Notes: generated by a model not told the origin, from the letters alone. A stretch of 7,461 nucleotides of DNA from Deltaproteobacteria bacterium (GCA_022545745.1 JACZQL010000051.1:1-7461); one strand, 5' to 3'. Counted from the first letter of the stretch, positions 1-6,675 are shown. Numbers and translations are program-made.

Positions 1-101
1 ACCATGGAATCAAAAATGGAGTTAATAATCACCTCAGAATCAAACCGAGAAAGATGAGGAAACCTGCTGTTAACCTCGTCAATTAGCTCTCGTTTTGTCA
101 T
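1..101 (-). CDS. ihfB: HU/IHF family DNA-binding protein, probably integration host factor beta subunit (partial, C-terminus outside window)
   Basis: Only the first 33 codons and two bases of the next are present; the gene runs off the left edge. The visible N-terminus begins MTKRELIDEV and continues through a segment ending IINSIFDSM. This matches the N-terminal helices of the HU/IHF fold: the MTK-x-ELI opening is typical of IHF-beta, and the -FDSM helix is common in HU and IHF relatives. Such proteins bind the minor groove as dimers and bend DNA sharply in recombination, replication and transcription. The ATG is supported by a GGAGG four bases upstream and by its agreement with the family start. 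Context supports IHF-beta, since ihfB follows rpsA in many Proteobacteria, here with sppA between them. The DNA-contacting beta arms are not visible, so HU cannot be excluded from this fragment. Confidence 0.85.
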   Translation of the reverse strand, partial: MTKRELIDEVNSRFPHLSRFDSEVIINSIFDSM

Positions 102-105
102 GACA

Positions 106-110
106 CCTCC
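106..110 (-). promoter_or_regulatory. Ribosome binding site of the ihfB-like gene
   Basis: On the minus strand the sequence GCGGAGGTGTC precedes the ATG at 101. GGAGG lies 4 bases from the start codon, somewhat closer than the usual 5-9. No competing in-frame ATG lies nearby and the protein opening fits the family, so this site fixes the start. Confidence 0.7.
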
Positions 111-141
111 GCACAATTACTAATTATTTTTAAACGCTGGA

Positions 142-1047
142 TCACTGATATCGCAAGCCCCAGTTTCTTCCCATTTCGAACTGTTCCGAGAAGAGAGAGA
201 AAAGTAATCTTTCCCACCATTTTTTTTCCCTTGCCCTTGAATAGATGACTTGAGGGACACCTTCAATTCCAGCACGTTTGGACACAAGATCAATGGCGTC
301 ATCCAAATTTCCCAAGCTGTCCACCAATCCTATCTCCTTCGCCTGTTCTCCGGAGTAAATTCTACCGTCCGCAAGTTCACGGACTTTGCTTTCCTCCATG
401 GACCTCCCACTTGCCACAGCACGAACAAACTGCCCGTGCACACTATCCACTACAGACTGTAATATGGCCCGGCCTTCAGGGGAAAGGGGCCGAAAGGGGG
501 ATCCCATATCCTTGAGAGGTCCGCTTTTGACATTGTATCCCTCCAGACCTAGTTTTTGCATCAATCCTTCCACATTTGTCAGCTGTATGATCACTCCGAT
601 GGATCCCGTAAGTGTGCCGGGATTGGCCACGATCTGATGACAGGCGCTAGCTATATAGTACCCTCCTGATGTGGCCATTCCACCCAGAGAGGCAATGACG
701 GGTTTCTTTTTTTTTAATTTTACGATTTCCTCATGAATTTCCTGAGTGGGTACGACACCTCCTCCTGGAGAGTCAATTCGTACCACCACTCCCTTGATTC
801 TATCAGCATCACCAAATTGCTTCAGACTTTCGATCGTTCTACGGGATTCATTAATGGTCCCTTCCACCAGTACCACGCCCACCCCGTCTCCACCAAGAAG
901 GGTAAGCACCCGCGTCTCTCCACCTGTCAAATAGGTAAAGAAAAACACCGATACGAATAATACGAGAACCGCAATAAAAAGGATCCCCACTCCCCGCAAC
1001 AAAGAATGCCTTCGGACCATGGATCGCAGCGACGACCACATTGTCAT
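142..1047 (-). CDS. sppA: Signal peptide peptidase SppA, short (36K-type) membrane-anchored serine protease
   Basis: The 301-residue protein is a ClpP/crotonase-fold serine protease of the S49 family, which cuts signal-peptide remnants in the membrane. A basic N-terminus (residues 7-18) is followed by one hydrophobic anchor at about 19-40, which would leave the catalytic domain outside the cytoplasm. The core contains RIDSPGGG (90-97), the nucleophile motif ATSGGYYIA with Ser127, the TGSIGV strand (148-153) and SGPLKD with the probable general base Lys179. The 52-residue Ser-Lys spacing equals that of the Bacillus subtilis enzyme as I recall it (Ser147/Lys199). It has a single protease domain, unlike the duplicated about 618-residue E. 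coli SppA, so it would have to oligomerise to form complete active sites. The ATG overlaps the rpsA stop as ATGA, with AGGGTGG six bases upstream. Two long A-tracts lie within the coding strand. Confidence 0.95.
   Translation of the reverse strand: MTMWSSLRSMVRRHSLLRGVGILFIAVLVLFVSVFFFTYLTGGETRVLTLLGGDGVGVVLVEGTINESRRTIESLKQFGDADRIKGVVVRIDSPGGGVVPTQEIHEEIVKLKKKKPVIASLGGMATSGGYYIASACHQIVANPGTLTGSIGVIIQLTNVEGLMQKLGLEGYNVKSGPLKDMGSPFRPLSPEGRAILQSVVDSVHGQFVRAVASGRSMEESKVRELADGRIYSGEQAKEIGLVDSLGNLDDAIDLVSKRAGIEGVPQVIYSRAREKKWWERLLFSLFSEQFEMGRNWGLRYQ
220..227 (-). repeat. A8 homopolymer tract inside sppA (near the 3' end)
   Basis: Eight consecutive A on the coding strand encode the end of Glu274 and Lys275-Lys276, just before Trp-Trp. 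Only 25 codons follow, so slippage here would change the C-terminal tail and leave the protease core intact. Confidence 0.9.
707..715 (-). repeat. A9 homopolymer tract inside sppA (Lys-rich segment)
   Basis: Nine consecutive A on the coding strand begin in Leu111 (TTA) and run through the AAA AAA AAG codons of Lys112-114, within the segment KLKKKKPV. It lies upstream of the nucleophile Ser127, so a slipped product would lose the active site. Confidence 0.9.
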
Positions 1048-2768
1048 GGATTACCACCCTTCCCTTTATTTGCGGGCTGTCCACCTTCCTCCTTATCGAG
1101 CTTCAAGTCTTCGTTTAAAATCGTCTCGAAGGAAAATCTTCCAGCATCTCTCTCCTTCTTCAAGTAGGCCTCCATTTCCTCCCGCTCTTCGGACTGCCCC
1201 AAGGCCCGGATACTAAGCCCGATTCTCCTTTCATGTGGGTCCACGTGGATCACCTCTGCCTTAACCTGGTCCCCCACTTTGAAGATACTGGAGGGCTTTT
1301 CCACTCGTTCAGAGCTCAATTGGGAAACGTGGATGAGTCCTTCAATGCCTTCCTCGATGCGAACAAAAACCCCAAAGTCTGCGACTCGCGTAATGGGTCC
1401 ATCAATCTTGGAGCCCACCGGGTGATTCTGTGCAGCGAGTTCCCAGGGATCCGGCGTGACCTGCCTGATTCCCAGGGAAAACCGTTCATTATCCGCGTCA
1501 ACATCCAAAACCTTAGCCTCGACGATGTCTCCTTTTTTGTAAAGCTCCGACGTGTGCTTCACTTTCTTTGTCCAATGGAGATCGGAAATATGGACCAGGC
1601 CATCAATGTCCTCTTCCACCCCAATGAAGAGGCCGAAATCCGTAATATTGCGTACGGGCCCCTTCACAATACTTCCCACAGGATATTTTTCCTTGGCCAG
1701 GACCCAGGGATTTGGCATGACTTGCTTCAACCCTAAGGAAATGCGCCGCCGGTTTGGGTCCACGTTAAGGATAACCGTTTCCACCACCTCACCCACCTGG
1801 ACCACTTTCATAGGATGGGTTACTTTTTTGGCCCAAGACATTTCTGAAATATGGATTAAACCCTCGATTCCCCTTTCCAGCTCCACAAAGGCACCATAGT
1901 CCGTCAACCCCACCACCTTGCCCTGAACACGAGCACCCACCACAAACTTTTCCTCAATGGATTTCCACGGGTCCGGGGTGATCTGCTTCATACCCAGTGA
2001 AATTCGCTCACGCTCCGGATCAAATTTAAGAACCACCACCTTGATGCTATCTCCCACCGTGACCAGATCGGAAGGATGATTGATTCTCCCCCAAGACATA
2101 TCTGTGATGTGAAGGATCCCATCGATTCCACCCACGTCCACAAAGGCTCCATATCCGGTAATGTTCTTGACCGTCCCTTCAAGGATGACCCCTTCCTCTA
2201 ATATCTTTAGGGTGTCTTTTTTGAGCACCTCCCGCTCTTTTTCCATCATGAGCTTGCGGGAAAGGACCACGTTTCCCCTCGGACGATTGTATTTTAAGAC
2301 GTGAAAATGGTCTTTTTTACCAACAAACCGGTCAACGCTTCGGTTGGGACGAACGTCTACGTGGGAACCTGGGAGAAACCCCATGACCCCTACGTCTACC
2401 TTGAAGCCCCCCTTCACCCTGGCTACGATGGTTCCCTCCACTGCAGAACCTTCATTAAAGGCCTTCTCGATATCCTCCCAAACTTTGATGTCTTGCGCTC
2501 GTTCCCGTGAAAGAACGATCCCTCCATTTTCCTCGTCCTCTAAGGTATCGAAAAATACATCTACCTCATCTCCAACTTTAACCTGAATTTCCCCGGCACG
2601 GTCCATAAACTCTTTCACCGAGATTTGCCCTTCAGTCTTGTAGCCCACGTCCACCACCACATGGGATTGGGTAATCCCCACGACCTTCCCCTTAACAATA
2701 CCGCCGGGTTTTACCAACCGTATACTTTCCTCAAATAGAGTCCGAAATTCGTCCTCGCCTTGGGCCAT
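1044..2768 (-). CDS. rpsA: 30S ribosomal protein S1, six S1 domains
   Basis: The 574-residue protein is close in length to E. coli S1 (557). S1 holds mRNA on the 30S subunit and helps unwind structured start regions. Six OB-fold S1 domains can be read at about 20-92, 106-172, 190-262, 276-349, 363-436 and 450-523. Domains 1 and 2, which bind the ribosome in E. coli, are divergent but intact; domains 3-6 carry the RNA-binding pattern (GYGAFV, DYGAFV, DFGLFI, DFGVFV, then G-x-x-x-G-[LI]-[LIV]-H-[IV]). A charged tail (about 524-574) ends in a Gly/Lys-rich stretch. The chosen ATG starts MAQGEDEFRT, lies 19 bases after the cmk stop and follows AAGGGGAG ten bases upstream. An open frame continues 29 codons further, but that would overlap cmk and has no family counterpart. 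The stop overlaps the sppA start by 4 nt. Confidence 0.97.
   Translation of the reverse strand: MAQGEDEFRTLFEESIRLVKPGGIVKGKVVGITQSHVVVDVGYKTEGQISVKEFMDRAGEIQVKVGDEVDVFFDTLEDEENGGIVLSRERAQDIKVWEDIEKAFNEGSAVEGTIVARVKGGFKVDVGVMGFLPGSHVDVRPNRSVDRFVGKKDHFHVLKYNRPRGNVVLSRKLMMEKEREVLKKDTLKILEEGVILEGTVKNITGYGAFVDVGGIDGILHITDMSWGRINHPSDLVTVGDSIKVVVLKFDPERERISLGMKQITPDPWKSIEEKFVVGARVQGKVVGLTDYGAFVELERGIEGLIHISEMSWAKKVTHPMKVVQVGEVVETVILNVDPNRRRISLGLKQVMPNPWVLAKEKYPVGSIVKGPVRNITDFGLFIGVEEDIDGLVHISDLHWTKKVKHTSELYKKGDIVEAKVLDVDADNERFSLGIRQVTPDPWELAAQNHPVGSKIDGPITRVADFGVFVRIEEGIEGLIHVSQLSSERVEKPSSIFKVGDQVKAEVIHVDPHERRIGLSIRALGQSEEREEMEAYLKKERDAGRFSFETILNEDLKLDKEEGGQPANKGKGGNP
1200..2201 (-). repeat. Tandem S1 (OB-fold) domain repeats 3-6 within rpsA
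   Basis: This covers residues about 190-523 of S1. The domain-start pattern V-G recurs at Gly278, Gly365 and Gly452, exactly 87 residues (261 nt) apart. The linker motif P-x-P-W recurs at the same period (segments beginning at residues 263, 350 and 437). The DNA copies have diverged, so this is an old protein-level duplication and not a recent DNA repeat. Confidence 0.85.
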
Positions 2769-2778
2769 AAAAACTATT

Positions 2779-2786
2779 CTCCCCTT
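2779..2786 (-). promoter_or_regulatory. Ribosome binding site deciding the rpsA start
   Basis: AAGGGGAG on the minus strand sits 10 bases upstream of the ATG at 2768. It is the only good Shine-Dalgarno-like sequence in the cmk-rpsA gap and supports this ATG over the in-frame start 87 bases upstream, inside cmk. Confidence 0.7.
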
Positions 2787-2787
2787 C

Positions 2788-3483
2788 TCACTGAATTTGG
2801 GCCATTTTATTCTTAATTTCGTGGACAATCCTATCCACGACCACATCCACCCCAAAGGACGTTGAGTCGATCACGACGGCATCCTCAGCTTTACGTAGAG
2901 GAGACAGGGTGCGCTCTTGGTCCCTCCGATCCCTTTCATTCATTTCCCTTAAAGTCTCCCCCAGGGTGACCTGCTTACCCCGGGCCAAGAGTTCTTGGGA
3001 GCGTCTCCTAGCCCTTTCTGGCTCCGACGCATCCAGGTAGATTTTGACCTCGGCCCGAGGGAACACAACGGTTCCAATATCTCTACCCTCTGCAACGAGC
3101 CCCCCCTGCGAAGCCATATCCCTTTGGATTCCGACCATCCTCTCCCGAACCGCCTGGAGCTCGGAGATTTTTGATGCCATCTGACTCATCTCTGGTGTGC
3201 GAATCTCTTCGGTCACGTCACGCCCATTGAGCAGGAGTCTCAGCCCACTATCTTTCTCTATCAGCTTCACCCTTATGTCTTCAAGGATTTTTCCTAGTTC
3301 CTTCTCGTCAGACGGATCAGTCTTTGACTCCAGCACATTCAAGGCAACTGCACGATACATGGCGCCCGTGTCCATGTAAAGGTACCCCAACTCACGTGCC
3401 AAACGCCTTGCCACGGTGCTCTTTCCCGCGCCTGAAGGGCCATCGATCGCAACGATTAATCGACCTTTTCTGTCACCGGACAT
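2788..3483 (-). CDS. cmk: Cytidylate kinase (CMP/dCMP kinase)
   Basis: The 231-residue protein is close to the usual 220-230. It phosphorylates CMP and dCMP from ATP in the cytoplasm, feeding CTP and dCTP pools. The P-loop is GPSGAGKS (15-22). YMDTGAMYRA (36-45) matches the CMP-binding segment; the NMP-binding insertion characteristic of bacterial Cmk follows (about 65-125), then AEGRDIGTVVFP (131-142). The LID region contains R-R-R-S-Q-E-L (159-165) and the DRRDQ-R-T-L-SPL segment (185-196). The ATG at 3483 has AGGA seven bases upstream and lies 26 bases after the aroA stop. An in-frame TTG at 3501 would add six residues; AAGGAAGGA directly abuts it, too close for normal initiation, so ATG is preferred with moderate certainty. 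Position between aroA and rpsA matches the conserved order. Confidence 0.96.
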   Translation of the reverse strand: MSGDRKGRLIVAIDGPSGAGKSTVARRLARELGYLYMDTGAMYRAVALNVLESKTDPSDEKELGKILEDIRVKLIEKDSGLRLLLNGRDVTEEIRTPEMSQMASKISELQAVRERMVGIQRDMASQGGLVAEGRDIGTVVFPRAEVKIYLDASEPERARRRSQELLARGKQVTLGETLREMNERDRRDQERTLSPLRKAEDAVVIDSTSFGVDVVVDRIVHEIKNKMAQIQ

Positions 3484-3490
3484 GCCCCTG

Positions 3491-3494
3491 TCCT
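3491..3494 (-). promoter_or_regulatory. Candidate ribosome binding site of cmk
   Basis: AGGA lies 7 bases before the ATG at 3483. A stronger purine tract, AAGGAAGGA at 3502-3510, overlaps the last base of the aroA stop and ends right at the alternative TTG; it is 18 bases from the ATG. The weaker but better-spaced AGGA favours ATG. Confidence 0.45.
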
Positions 3495-3509
3495 GGTTCA
3501 ATCCTTCCT

Positions 3510-4790
3510 TTATCGGAGACTCCCCAATAGGTCAAAAAAACCAGGGAAAGAGATATCCGCACAGGCGCTATTCTCGATTTCCACTCCCCCTGCCGAAAAA
3601 AGACCTGCAACGGCCAACGCCATTGCCACCCGGTGGTCCCCATAACTCTCCAGTCGGGCCCCTTGAAGCCTCCCCTTCCCCTTGATACTCATACCGTCCT
3701 CGCGTTCTTCAATTTCGACACCAAGCTTGCGCAACTCCCGAGTCATGGTGCCAATACGATCGGACTCCTTATACCGGAGCTCCCTCACCCCAGAAAAAGT
3801 TGTCACGCCTTCAGCCAGCGCGGCGGCCACTGCAAGAACTGGATACTCATCAATGGTCCGAGCCGCCATCTCTTCACCCACCTGTACAGCCTTAAGTCTG
3901 CCCCCCACAATCCTTAAATCCGCAACGACCTCACCCGACTCCTCTCGCGGATGGACCCATTCCACAGATGCGCCCATGGATCTCAGAACGTCGATCACCC
4001 CGCTCCGGGTGGTGTTACACCCGACTCCTTGGATAAGGATATTCGATCCAGGGATACAAGCGGCTGCAACCATAAAGAAAGCTGCCGAGGAGAGATCGCC
4101 GGGAATCCTGACTTCCTGATGGGAAAGTTTCTGAGGGCCCCGGAGGGAGACAGAACACCCCTCCACCTTGAGCTCCGCCCCAAAGGCCCGAGCCATAATC
4201 TCAGTATGATCTCTGGATCTTTGCATCTCCTTGACCACCGTCACTCCATGGGCCTGAAGCCCTGCCAACAAAATCGCCGACTTGACTTGAGCGCTGGCGA
4301 TGGGAGTTGCATAGCGAATCCCTTGCATCTGCCCTCCCCGAATCTTCAGTGGGGCAAGACCCTTATCGTTCTGACTTAGTATCTGAGTCCCCATCTGACT
4401 GAGTGGTTCAATGACTCTCTGCATGGGCCTCGTCCTGAGCGACGCATCTCCGTCCAACGTGGTGGTAAAGGGTCGACCTGCTAAAACACCTGCAAGGAGC
4501 CGCATTGTGGTTCCGGAATTACCACAGTTAATGGTGTGGTTAGGGGCCGAAAGACCTTCCCACCCCTTGCCATCAACGCAAAAGACCCCTCCTTCACTCC
4601 ATATCCTTACGCCTAGATCCTTAAAGGCTTGTACGGTTCGAGAATTGTCTTCCCCACCAGAAAGGTTAAATATGTGACTTTCTCCCTCGGAGATACATGA
4701 AAAAATAACCGCTCGATGGGCAATGGATTTATCCCCGGGGACTTTCAATTCACCCTTCAGGGGCTGATTCGTTTCCTCAATTCTCATCAT
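3510..4790 (-). CDS. aroA: 3-phosphoshikimate 1-carboxyvinyltransferase (EPSP synthase)
   Basis: The 426-residue enzyme transfers the enolpyruvyl group of PEP to shikimate 3-phosphate, the sixth shikimate-pathway step. Visible motifs are PGDKSIAHR (18-26, with Lys21, Ser22 and Arg26), GNSGTTMRLL (90-99), DASLRTRPM (115-123), SAQVKSA (166-172), DEYP (314-317, with catalytic-type Asp314), RYKESDR (339-345, with Lys341 and Arg345) and GDHR (384-387). GDKS-x-x-HR and GNSGTT resemble the Bacillus-like non-class-I forms more than the E. coli type. The glyphosate-critical glycine (E. coli Gly96) is kept as Gly93. Two adjacent ATGs (4790 and 4787) lie 8 bases after the tyrA stop; either gives a normal N-terminus. 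The open frame extends to 4961 inside tyrA, but that stretch has no family counterpart. No Shine-Dalgarno is visible, so coupling to tyrA translation is likely. Confidence 0.97.
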   Translation of the reverse strand: MMRIEETNQPLKGELKVPGDKSIAHRAVIFSCISEGESHIFNLSGGEDNSRTVQAFKDLGVRIWSEGGVFCVDGKGWEGLSAPNHTINCGNSGTTMRLLAGVLAGRPFTTTLDGDASLRTRPMQRVIEPLSQMGTQILSQNDKGLAPLKIRGGQMQGIRYATPIASAQVKSAILLAGLQAHGVTVVKEMQRSRDHTEIMARAFGAELKVEGCSVSLRGPQKLSHQEVRIPGDLSSAAFFMVAAACIPGSNILIQGVGCNTTRSGVIDVLRSMGASVEWVHPREESGEVVADLRIVGGRLKAVQVGEEMAARTIDEYPVLAVAAALAEGVTTFSGVRELRYKESDRIGTMTRELRKLGVEIEEREDGMSIKGKGRLQGARLESYGDHRVAMALAVAGLFSAGGVEIENSACADISFPGFFDLLGSLR

Positions 4791-4798
4791 ATTCGATG

Positions 4799-5662
4799 CT
4801 ATGGGATGGCGCCTCGAAACTCGTTCGCCCTCTGGAACTCCTTTTCCAGCAAATCCCCTCTTCCATCTTGGATCCACCTTTTGACCTTTTCCAGTCGCTT
4901 CACGTAATCGACAATTCCCTTGGTGATGGCCTGCGGATTGACGAGACATATATCGCGCCATACTTCAGGGCGGCTGGAAGCAATACGGGTAAAATCTTTG
5001 AACCCACCAGCACAGTACTCCTTAAGATCCAATGAATCGACCCTGGCCTCACGTAAGCTGTTGACCAAGGAGTAAACCAAAACATGGGGAAGGTGGCTCA
5101 CCAATGCCAGGATCCTATCGTGTACGCGAGGATCCATGATTTCCACCCTTGAACCCAATCGGCGCCAGAATGCCGTCATTTTTCTAAGGGCCTTTGGGTT
5201 GGTATGCCGGGTGGGGGTAAGGATACAGCGGTGTCCTATAAAAAGATCGGATTTCGCAGACTGGGCCCCCCACTTTTCCCCTCCGGCGATGGGATGAGCA
5301 CCCACAAAGAAAGCCCGCCTAGCTAAGACACGCTCCACCTGATGCACAACATTCGCCTTGACGCTCCCCACATCACTCACCAGGCAGCTTGGCGCAAGCC
5401 TCGGGAGGAAGGATTTCGCAAGTGGGGCTATGGACTGAACGGGTGTGGCCAAAATCAACAGATCGACTCCTTTTGGGACCCCTCCTTCATCCATGAAATA
5501 ACGGTCAATAACACCGTTCCTTCGGGCCAGGCGTAAGTTTTTTTCCCCCCGCCCAAATCCAACAATTTCATCCACCAATCCGAATTTTCGCGCTGCCAAC
5601 GCCAGGGACCCACCCGTAAGTCCAACACCCGCAACCACCATTCTACGAAACATAAAAGGCAC
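4799..5662 (-). CDS. tyrA: Prephenate (or arogenate) dehydrogenase, TyrA family
   Basis: The 287-residue protein oxidatively decarboxylates prephenate to 4-hydroxyphenylpyruvate (or arogenate to tyrosine). The N-terminal Rossmann domain has GVGLTGGS (12-19); the residues ending the second strand read VGFGRG (34-39), where NAD-specific members usually have an Asp. Further landmarks are ILATPV (70-75), SDVGSVK (96-102), GAHPIAGGEKWG (121-132), the catalytic-type SHLPH with His190, and GGFKDFTRIA (219-228). There is no chorismate mutase domain and no C-terminal ACT domain, so this is the minimal catalytic form. The start is GTG: GGGAGGG lies eight bases upstream and the GTG overlaps the aroF stop as TAGTG. 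An ATG three codons downstream is a weaker alternative. Substrate preference (prephenate or arogenate) and cofactor cannot be settled from sequence. Confidence 0.95.
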   Translation of the reverse strand: MPFMFRRMVVAGVGLTGGSLALAARKFGLVDEIVGFGRGEKNLRLARRNGVIDRYFMDEGGVPKGVDLLILATPVQSIAPLAKSFLPRLAPSCLVSDVGSVKANVVHQVERVLARRAFFVGAHPIAGGEKWGAQSAKSDLFIGHRCILTPTRHTNPKALRKMTAFWRRLGSRVEIMDPRVHDRILALVSHLPHVLVYSLVNSLREARVDSLDLKEYCAGGFKDFTRIASSRPEVWRDICLVNPQAITKGIVDYVKRLEKVKRWIQDGRGDLLEKEFQRANEFRGAIP

Positions 5663-6675
5663 TAAACTTCCCTCCCCACCGCTTCGGCTACTTTTCTGAG
5701 GTCATTCATGAGGGCCTTGAACTTCTCTGGCTTTAGTGACTGGGGTCCATCACTCAAGGCCATCTCCGGCCTATGATGAACCTCTATGATGAGACCATCC
5801 GCCCCGGCAGCGATTGCAGCCAAAGCCATGGGAGCCACCAGATCCCATTTGCCTGTCCCATGGCTGGGATCCACAAAGATGGGTAAATGAGTCAACTGTT
5901 TGAGGCGGGGAACCGCACTCAGGTCAAGGGTGTTCCTCGTCTCCGTTTCGTACGTCCGAATGCCTCGTTCGCAGAGGATGATTTTACGGTTGCCTTCTGC
6001 GGCAATGTACTCTGCCGAGAGCAGAAGCTCCTCCATGGTGGCGCTCAGACCCCGTTTCAGGAGCACTGGTTTATCGACCTTGCCAATTTCGGTCAAGAGT
6101 TTAAAGTTCTGCATATTTCTTGCGCCAATCTGAAGTATATCGGTGTAACGATAGACCAAGTCGATATCCCGGGGATCAAGCACTTCCGTGATCACTGAGA
6201 GACCAGTTACTTCCCGAGCGTGGGCAAGGTAACCTAGGCCCTCTTCCCCAAGCCCCTGAAAACTGTAGGGAGAGGTCCTGGGTTTAAACGCCCCTCCACG
6301 GAGAAAGGTTGCTCCGGCCTCTTTTGTCGGTACGGCGGCCGCCAAAACTTGGTCGCGGGACTCAACGGAACAAGGCCCTGCCATCACATGAAGCCTTTTA
6401 CCGCCGATCTTATGACCGCAAACCTCAATCACCGTATCCTCCTGCTGAAACTCCCGGCTGACCAGCTTATAGGGCTTGAGAATCGGCAGGACCTTCTCGA
6501 CTCCTGGAAACGAGTCCAAGGTCTGATCCGAGAGCAGTCTCTCATCGCCGATGGCCCCTATGATGGTCCGCTCTTTGCCAACAGAGATGTGGGCCCGCAG
6601 ACCGAAGCCCTCGATCCTTTCGACGACTTTTTGAATCTCTTCCTGGGCTAGCCCTGGTTTCAAGACAACGATCAT
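5662..6675 (-). CDS. aroF: 3-deoxy-7-phosphoheptulonate (DAHP) synthase, type I-beta with ferredoxin-like regulatory domain
   Basis: The 337-residue enzyme condenses PEP and erythrose 4-phosphate, committing carbon to aromatic synthesis. Residues 1 to about 70 form the ferredoxin-like domain (MIVVLKPG to PYKLVSREF), the module through which the Thermotoga maritima homologue senses tyrosine. The rest is the TIM-barrel catalytic domain with AGPCSVES (99-106), [19 protein letters not shown] (125-143), [10 protein letters not shown] (182-191), LLKRG (205-209), ILCERG (233-238) and VDPSHG (268-273). The expected metal ligands are Cys102, His272, Glu298 and Asp309, the same numbers as I recall for the T. 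maritima enzyme, showing nearly gap-free agreement. No chorismate mutase domain is fused. The ATG overlaps the hisC stop as ATGA. AAAGGGAG is 15 bases upstream, rather far, so initiation probably relies on coupling. The symbol aroF follows common usage; aroG is also used. Confidence 0.97.
   Translation of the reverse strand: MIVVLKPGLAQEEIQKVVERIEGFGLRAHISVGKERTIIGAIGDERLLSDQTLDSFPGVEKVLPILKPYKLVSREFQQEDTVIEVCGHKIGGKRLHVMAGPCSVESRDQVLAAAVPTKEAGATFLRGGAFKPRTSPYSFQGLGEEGLGYLAHAREVTGLSVITEVLDPRDIDLVYRYTDILQIGARNMQNFKLLTEIGKVDKPVLLKRGLSATMEELLLSAEYIAAEGNRKIILCERGIRTYETETRNTLDLSAVPRLKQLTHLPIFVDPSHGTGKWDLVAPMALAAIAAGADGLIIEVHHRPEMALSDGPQSLKPEKFKALMNDLRKVAEAVGREV
5670..5677 (-). promoter_or_regulatory. 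Ribosome binding site deciding the GTG start of tyrA
   Basis: The minus strand reads GGGGAGGG in the last codons of aroF. GGAGG (5675-5671) is 8 bases from the GTG at 5662 but 17 from the ATG at 5653, which favours the GTG. Confidence 0.75.

Noticed and set aside
121..156. Possible promoter before the ihfB-like gene (TTGCGA at 151-156 with an A/T-rich TAAAAA at 127-132, minus strand)
   Set aside because: The -35-like box matches only 4 of 6 bases, the -10-like box is a poor match inside a generally A/T-rich gap, and no transcription evidence is available. A promoter here is plausible but not supported.
1233..1736. 167-codon open frame on the plus strand opposite rpsA
   Set aside because: It is wholly antisense to well-supported S1 domains, shows no recognisable motif, and its openness follows from the codon bias of the real gene.
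2769..2855. 29-codon N-terminal extension of rpsA
   Set aside because: It overlaps the 3' end of cmk and has no S1-like sequence. The ATG at 2768 has a ribosome binding site and a normal S1 beginning.
3515..3523. Short inverted repeat GGAGACTCC near the aroA stop, considered as a terminator
   Set aside because: It has a four-base stem around a single base, no room for a loop, no following U-run, and lies within the last aroA codons.
3682..4379. Overlapping plus-strand open frames of 142-145 codons opposite aroA
   Set aside because: They are antisense to conserved EPSP synthase motifs, low in complexity (Ser/Pro/Thr-rich), and show no family resemblance.
4791..4961. 57-codon N-terminal extension of aroA
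   Set aside because: It lies almost entirely inside tyrA in another frame. The extension is basic and unstructured-looking, whereas EPSP synthases begin about 15 residues before PGDKS.
5887..6198. 103-codon plus-strand open frame opposite aroF
   Set aside because: It is antisense to the DAHP synthase barrel, with no motif and no ribosome binding site that I could justify.
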